Assembly (NCBI GenBank): GCA_029379385.1
Contig: CM055605.1
Span: forward strand, 14,357,001-14,421,000
DNA length: 64,000 bases
Direction of reading: 5' to 3'
Source: Quillaja saponaria
Taxonomy: Eukaryota; Streptophyta; Magnoliopsida; Fabales; Quillajaceae
The notes below the pieces were generated by a model. That model was not told the origin of the DNA and searched no databases. It was given only the letters and a program-made list of their open reading frames with translations. Every line of letters begins with the position of its first letter. The first letter of the stretch is position 1. The position numbers and the translations under genes are program-made. Positions 58,972 to 64,000 of this stretch are shown here, in pieces.

Positions 58972-60086
58972 ATTAGGTTAAGGAGTAAGGGCATTAGATA
59001 AAAAAATTTGTAATTTTTATTTTTTTTTGCATGAGAGCTGAAACAAAAATCAGAGATGAGAGACTACATGAACTTGTTCTGAATTTGTTATTGGATTCAG
59101 AATTATAATGCTTGCAAAATCAATGGTAGAACTTGTTCTAAAATTCAATTCGGAAACAACACTATACAAACCAAGAATTTTTCGAATGATACACGAGATA
59201 AGAGACTACTTGAACAACTTTAGATTTTCTATAATAAAAAATAAAAACAAACTCCAATAAACGAAATTAAAATTGATCAAAAGAGAAAAATGGAGTTGGT
59301 TTTAAGGGTAATTACCTGAGATTTGGAACACAATATGTAATTGAAGCCTTAAAGTGAGCTTAGTAAAAACTGAAAACGAAAAGGGGAAGCCATGAATGAT
59401 CTTGAGGTTTGAGGCAAATACAAAGAGAGATAAATTGACAAAAATTGAGAATTGAAAGGATTTTTCTCCAAAGGGTCTGAGGAAAAAAAAAAAAAAAAAA
59501 CATAAAGCTGTAGGAAGGGAACTTAAAACTCAGGAGCCAAAATAGGGGAGTTCTTAAAACTGGAAGATCCAGTTTCTCCCTAAACTTCTGTCAACTGGAC
59601 ACAACTAGGACACCAAGCAGTAGATCTTTTACCTAATCAAAACCGGGTCTTCAAGACCTAGTTTCAGCGCACTCTAGATTTTGTACCCCCCACGCATAGT
59701 GGACAGCCTTTTTTATTCCTTTCTTTGTCTTTCTCTTATTTACTCTTTCTCTGATTATTTTCTTATCCAAAATAATTATTGCCTATTTATTTATATTTTT
59801 AACAATTTGACAATTAAAAGAACTTCTTGAGTTCTTACTATTTTTTTATTAGTTTAGGAAAATACTTAGACTAATATGGGTTTTCTTGAATTTCCCATAT
59901 GTAAATGCCTAATGAAAGTTAATAACTAGTAAACATTTTGATTTTCTTAGTTTTATTTGTTTGCAAGTGATTCTTTCAAAAATAATCAAGTGTCTGTCGA
60001 TATTTGTATAATCAAATGATTGTTTCAATAGTGAAAATTTATTATTTGAATTAATTATATTAGGAATATTGCTTAAATTAAATTTG
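58972..60086. other. Intergenic DNA, no gene recognised
   Basis: 1.1 kb without a recognisable coding region. It has a poly-A run near 59486 and a short palindrome GGGTCTTCAAGACC near 59645. The less AT-rich stretch 59500-59700 has no open frame of note. Confidence 0.5.
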
Positions 60087-60913
60087 TGTTACAACTCGAT
60101 ACGTTAGTATTTTGTTATAGAAATTGAGTGTAAATTTTGTATACTAATAAATAAAAATATGGGCTAAGTGAATAAATATTCATATATATATATATATATA
60201 TATATATAAACAAGTATAAATTAAGAAATTTTTACAGCACAAATTTAAACTTGACTTGTTTTATTTTAAATTTTCTCCTCATTTTTTTAGACCGACTTAG
60301 TTCCTCTTCCATTTTAGTTAAACCTTCTCCTTTGCTATGTTCTTCACCGTCTTATGCATCCTCTTGAACCCTTGCTCCTTTACTTGTTGCAGCCAAGATT
60401 GATGCATCAAAGAAACAAAATCAGTACCTTCCTCCTCTTTTCTCTCTTGTCGTCACCTTCCTTTGTTCAACTATGTAGGAATAACGATTTGCATTGAAGT
60501 TTTCTCCCCATTACAACAATTTGTAGAAGATATTTTTCAATTGTCATCTGCAAGTGGACAAGCCTGAGGGTTGTTGTTGACAAATCACTATAGCTCAATC
60601 TTCCAACAAATGTAGTTCTAGCACAAAATACTTCTGCTTTATTACACTCTTTCTTCTTATTAAGATATATATCAGGAAAATAGTGCTTAAATATCTAAGA
60701 AGGCTTCAGACAACAGTTTGTCATTTTTGAGCTATTCTGTCTGTGGACGCTTTCTGTGGGTATATTGAAATTCAATGTGCTCTGCTCATTTATGCTCTAA
60801 TTTAATTTGATACCCATATTTGATTTTTGGCTGAAACTACAAGCTAAACATCATGTGCCGCGTGAGATTGGGACTAATCCCAGACAGAGGAAAGCAGAGA
60901 TTTTGAAAAAGAA

Positions 60914-61935
60914 AATGGAATTCCAATTGAGTTTAAAGAGCAATCTTTTAATATTTGTTATTCGTTATACATTCGTGAAGCTCTTGAAGAATTGGTTGAC
61001 AATTTTACAATTACCAACCCTTCTATACCTGGCCACCCAATTGTATTTGCCAGCTGTGGGTTCTTGAAAATGTCAGGATATTCGATAGAGGAGGTAATTG
61101 GTAACAATGGAAGGATCTTTCAAGGACTTGGGACTTGTAAAAGGTCTGCAATGGAAAATATAGAAAGAGAGAACAATTAAAATTAATTTGTTGAATTATA
61201 GTAAAGATGGGAAACCCTTTTGGATGTTATTTCATATATCCCCTATTTTTAGCAATGATGATGGAAGAGTAATTCACTTCGTGGGAGTTCAGGTACCTAT
61301 ATCAAGGAAATTGGGGCTATCTGGAGGTGGGTTTAGAAGAAATGGGGTTAGCTTCTATGATGATGTGTCTAAAATGCATGATTTTTCTGTTGGGGTCTTG
61401 TCGCAAGGAAATATTCTTGGATTTCTTATTAGAATTAATCTGTGCTCTAGCTCTAGATTCAGTGTTGCATTCTGGTAGTAAAGAATCATGGGTTATAGAG
61501 CCATGCGAGGCAAGTGATCTTGAGAAGAGAAGAGCTATGAGTGTCATTAACAGCATCTTTTCTATGCTAACCCACAATAGGGAAGTCAACTAGCAGATCA
61601 TTCTATAGAAAAAGATACTACATACCTCAAGCAGGGCTTCTTTTTTCATCCTTAGATATTTCTCTTGAACAAATCCGTACTTGAGCGACATGCTTATTGT
61701 ATATGCCAGTGATACCTTTTTGAAAATGACAGGTTATGCAAGAGATAATGTGTTGGGGCGCAACTGTAGATTTTTGAGTGGGGTGGATACGGATTCCTCC
61801 ACTTTATATCAAAGAAGGGAAAGCATTCAATCTGAACAAGCATGCATAGTGCATATCTTAAATTACAGGAAGGACAAGAGCTCATTTTGGAATCTTCTTC
61901 ACATGTCACCTATTCATAATGTGTCGAGAAAGGTA
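60914..61935 (+). pseudogene. TLP1: TWIN LOV 1-like (LOV/LOV blue-light receptor) pseudogene
   Basis: Carries both LOV domains of the plant TWIN LOV (PAS/LOV) protein in order. LOV1 (about 60960-61290): EALEELVDNFTITNPSIPG, HPIVFASCGFLKMSGYS, GNNGRIFQG (no flavin-binding Cys, as I recall for this family's first LOV), then LLNYSKDGKPFWMLFHISP and VIHFVGVQVPISRK. The linker has CEASDLEKRRAMSVINSIFS. LOV2 (61681-61935): MLIVYASDTFLKMTGYARD, GRNCRFLSGVDTD with the photoactive Cys, ACIVHILNYRKDKSSFWNLL. It starts at an ATG (MEFQLSL) but has frameshifts near 60935, 61180 and 61385 and an in-frame stop near 61591. No intron is apparent in about 1 kb. Homology stops at AAG|GTACTA near 61935, which looks like a splice donor. 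The protein would bind FMN and sense blue light; this copy cannot. Confidence 0.85.
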
Positions 61936-62131
61936 CTATTACATATGAGTTACATTTTGAGAAGCTGTTCTGCCGTGAGTGAGCTGCAGCAAGGTTAATC
62001 ATGTCAAGGCAGCCAGTAGCAGCTGCTCTTGGTCCAGCTGTGACCTTGCTTAGAGGAAGGCAACAACCCTTCCTTGCTTGGTTCCTTATCTTTACCCCTA
62101 TCTTTCTAGTTAAACTTTGAGTCTCGCCTAA
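61936..62131 (+). other. Sequence between the TWIN LOV 1 break and the next LTR
   Basis: Less AT-rich, with no recognised coding homology. It may be intron or 3' sequence of the captured gene, or another captured piece. Open frames on both strands here are short. Confidence 0.35.
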
Positions 62132-62394
62132 TGTCACACCTCACACGGAGGCATGACTAGCCGGAGGAATGGGTAACTAAATCTCTGTAACCCTAACTTC
62201 AAAAAAAAGAAACAAATATAACTCTTGACTAAACCAAAGAATAAAAGTAAAGTTAAAAAACACAAATTAACTACAAATGTTTATTTATGAAAATACATAA
62301 TAATTTACAAAAAAATTTGGCATAGGTTCCCTTCAATGTGGAACATGCCCAAAATACAAATAATTACACTCGATTATATCCAATTGTTGTCAGA
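62132..62394 (-). mobile_element. Family-T LTR, copy J (left part)
   Basis: Plus strand begins TGTCACACCTCACACGGAGG and follows copies A and H closely (GCATGACTAGCCGGAGGAAT, GGAACATGCCCAAAATACAA). It is broken at 62394 by an Athila-type LTR and seems to resume at 63974 to the window end. Confidence 0.75.
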
Positions 62395-63973
62395 ATTACT
62401 ATGCAAGTGCATGTATCATTGAAACAAGTAATAAAGAGTAAGTGAGATCGTTCCCACGAGGAATTAAGTCTATCAAGTCAAGTACTAAAATTTATCAATT
62501 CTAAAATTATCTAGCAATTGAATAATTGAGATTTATGATTAACCTGAAGCAAACAAATAAAATAACCAGACTTAAGATTATGTACAGAAGGCATAGGAAT
62601 ATGATTTTGCTCACATTTCATTTGAATTACCTTTATTCGATTATGCTCAGTTCTAATATTATGTTATTAACGTAGGGTTTCAAGATAATTATAAGAATCT
62701 TTCAATTGATTATAATTCATATCTTATTTAATCAATTCACTGTATGCCAATGAGAACTGAATTAAATAAGATTCATTAAAAATAACCCTAATTGGATACA
62801 CATGGTATATAGGCATGTGTCAATTCTATATGCGAATTAAATTCAATCAATAAAGTGAAAGATTTCAAACATGTACTATATCACTCAAGGCTCACCTAGA
62901 TTTCCTTTGTCAAGGTTCCTCTAGATTACCAGATCTATCTAATTGGTGATCAAGCAATTAGAAGCAATAAATATAGAATGATATAAATAACATAAATACC
63001 AAAGCCTAAGCAATCCGTAAATAAAACTAAATCAAACTACATGTGAGTTCCATCATAAACCTAAAAAAAAGGATTAGTTCATGCTATTAGATGTAAACAT
63101 GATTAGAACTAAGCAAATCATAATGAACATACAAAGAAACTAAAAAGAAATAAAGGAATAAGGAAAAACTATGAAGATGGTGGTCTTCAAGTTCCCTTGA
63201 AATCCCTTGCTCCTCTACCTCCAATGCACACTTAATCTCTTCTCTATCATGAACTCCAGACTATATCTAAACCTCAGCCCTCCTATTTTATTTATAGCCT
63301 TTTTCTTTATATTTTGGATAAACCAGAAGTCTTCAAACTCCTCAAAATCCTTACAAGCGCCAAAATATATATGGTGCTATGGCCTCACAAGATTTGTATA
63401 ATCACAGTAGGACTTGTCCTTTTTCACACCGCAGGCCTCACATTCATAGGTGTTGCAGCACCATTGCATTGTTTGGTTTACAAAAGTTGTCCTCTCTTTG
63501 ACACTACCGTTTCTTCCTCATTGTGCTGCGGCTTTAAGCTTCATGCACTACGACTTCAAGCTCCCTGCCTTATGAATTTTTCTCCTTTTGTATTAGTGTC
63601 GCGACTTCATAATGGTGGCACTGCCCCGGCTTCATAATGGTAGCACTGCAGCATTGTTATCTCTGCCTTTTCCCTTAATTCTCCCTTTTTACAGTGCCGC
63701 GACTTCATTTTATGCACCGCTGTGGCACCAGTTGATCATCTTGCTTTCTTTGATTCACACTAGGACATTGCAAAAACATCTAAAACAAATTAAATATCAA
63801 AATTCATAAAACTACTCCCAATTAAGATAAAAACTCTACAAAATCCCTAAAAACAACCCAAAATAACTCTAACACCATATTTAACTAGTATTCTAACTTA
63901 AAATATTAGGATTAGGATCAAATATGAATTAAATTTTTAGTAAGATAACTTTATTACTCTAGAGTTATCAACA
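62395..63973 (-). mobile_element. Athila-type solo LTR
   Basis: About 1.58 kb, minus strand TGTTGATAACTCTAGAGTAA to CTGACAACA, with TGTTG/CAACA terminal inverted repeats. It aligns with the 5' LTR at 52436-53963 (ACTATGCAAG, GATCGTTCC, ACGAGGAATTA, CTAATTGGTGATCA-like, TAACTTTATT blocks). No primer-binding site or polypurine tract flanks it, and family-T sequence lies on both sides. A clean 5-bp duplication was not found. The plus-strand open frames between 63207 and 63809 are its less AT-rich part, not genes. Confidence 0.7.
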
Positions 63974-64000
63974 ACCAGACCACGATGACAATAATATATA
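63974..64000 (-). mobile_element. Family-T LTR, copy J (resumption at window end)
   Basis: GACAATAATATATA resembles ACAACAATAATATTATA at the corresponding place in copy H (near 55140). Too short for certainty. Confidence 0.35.

Larger units (their letters stand above)
60087..62131 (+). mobile_element. Family-T LTR, copy I (5' part), carrying TWIN LOV 1 sequence
   Basis: Starts TGTTACAACTCGATACGTTA, aligned with the 5' ends of copies C and D (followed by AAATTGAGTGTAAATTTTG and GTGAATAA). A (TA)n tract (60183-60208) occupies the TATA-like position. The variable segment then runs to 62131, where a minus-strand family-T LTR begins. The conserved 3' half is not visible in the window. Confidence 0.6.

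Noticed and set aside
61317..61589. Minus-strand open frame opposite the TWIN LOV 1 pseudogene
   Set aside because: Antisense shadow with no domain.
63207..63809. Overlapping plus-strand open frames near the window end
   Set aside because: They lie in the less AT-rich part of an Athila-type LTR, which is also present in the other two LTR copies without a conserved frame.

Overview
This is a 64 kb stretch of AT-rich plant nuclear DNA, most likely from a eudicot. The evidence is the tail of a plant YAK1-like kinase gene with GT-AG introns, fragments of cytosolic HSP70 and of the plant-only TWIN LOV 1 photoreceptor, and a dense nest of plant retrotransposons (Ty3/gypsy, Ty1/copia and L1-type LINE) plus hAT-type MITEs. 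No bacterial-style operon, CRISPR array, rRNA or tRNA gene was seen. Nearly every coding trace is broken by stops or frameshifts; the only open, spliceable host coding sequence is at 2.8-3.9 kb.

Layout. 1-2.4 kb: non-coding DNA and a minus-strand LINE remnant. 2.8-3.9 kb: three exons of the YAK1-like C-terminus. 5.6-11.6 kb: a 6 kb inverted repeat (two about 2.5 kb arms around a 0.7 kb spacer) made from an unclassified repeat, called E here, with a third E copy split at 44.8-45.7 and 53.96-54.26 kb. 12.1-31.1 kb: a pile of long (2.7-3.9 kb) LTRs of one Ty3/gypsy family, called family T here. They occur on both strands and are nested in one another (A in B; D in an insertion in C), with one small internal piece holding an initiator-tRNA-Met primer-binding site, leader and gag start. 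31.1-44.8 kb: a decayed minus-strand Ty1/copia element with truncated 3' LTR, polypurine tract, RNase H, RT, integrase, gag, primer-binding site and two tandem 5' LTRs. It is interrupted by a hAT MITE and by a LINE, and the LINE is itself interrupted by a family-T solo LTR. 45.7-53.96 kb: a minus-strand Athila-like gypsy element with gag, protease and a plant-transposon-protein-like ORF but no recognisable RT, RNase H or integrase. 54.9-58.3 kb: a family-T LTR carrying an HSP70 fragment. 58.7-59.0 kb: a second hAT MITE. 60.1-62.1 kb: a family-T LTR carrying a broken TWIN LOV 1 copy. 62.1 kb to the end: another family-T LTR split by an Athila-type solo LTR.

The most notable pattern is that family-T LTRs share their ends and their 3' half, but differ in a segment just downstream of a TATA-like AT tract. 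In two copies that segment holds a fragment of a different host gene, both in the sense direction of the LTR and both without visible introns. The same LTRs carry a conserved pair of small hairpins with compensating substitutions. Nesting gives a relative order of insertion in several places, supported by exact or near-exact target-site duplications (GTTGC, TGTAA, 8-bp hAT duplications). All family names come from recognising motifs by eye; no database search was run.
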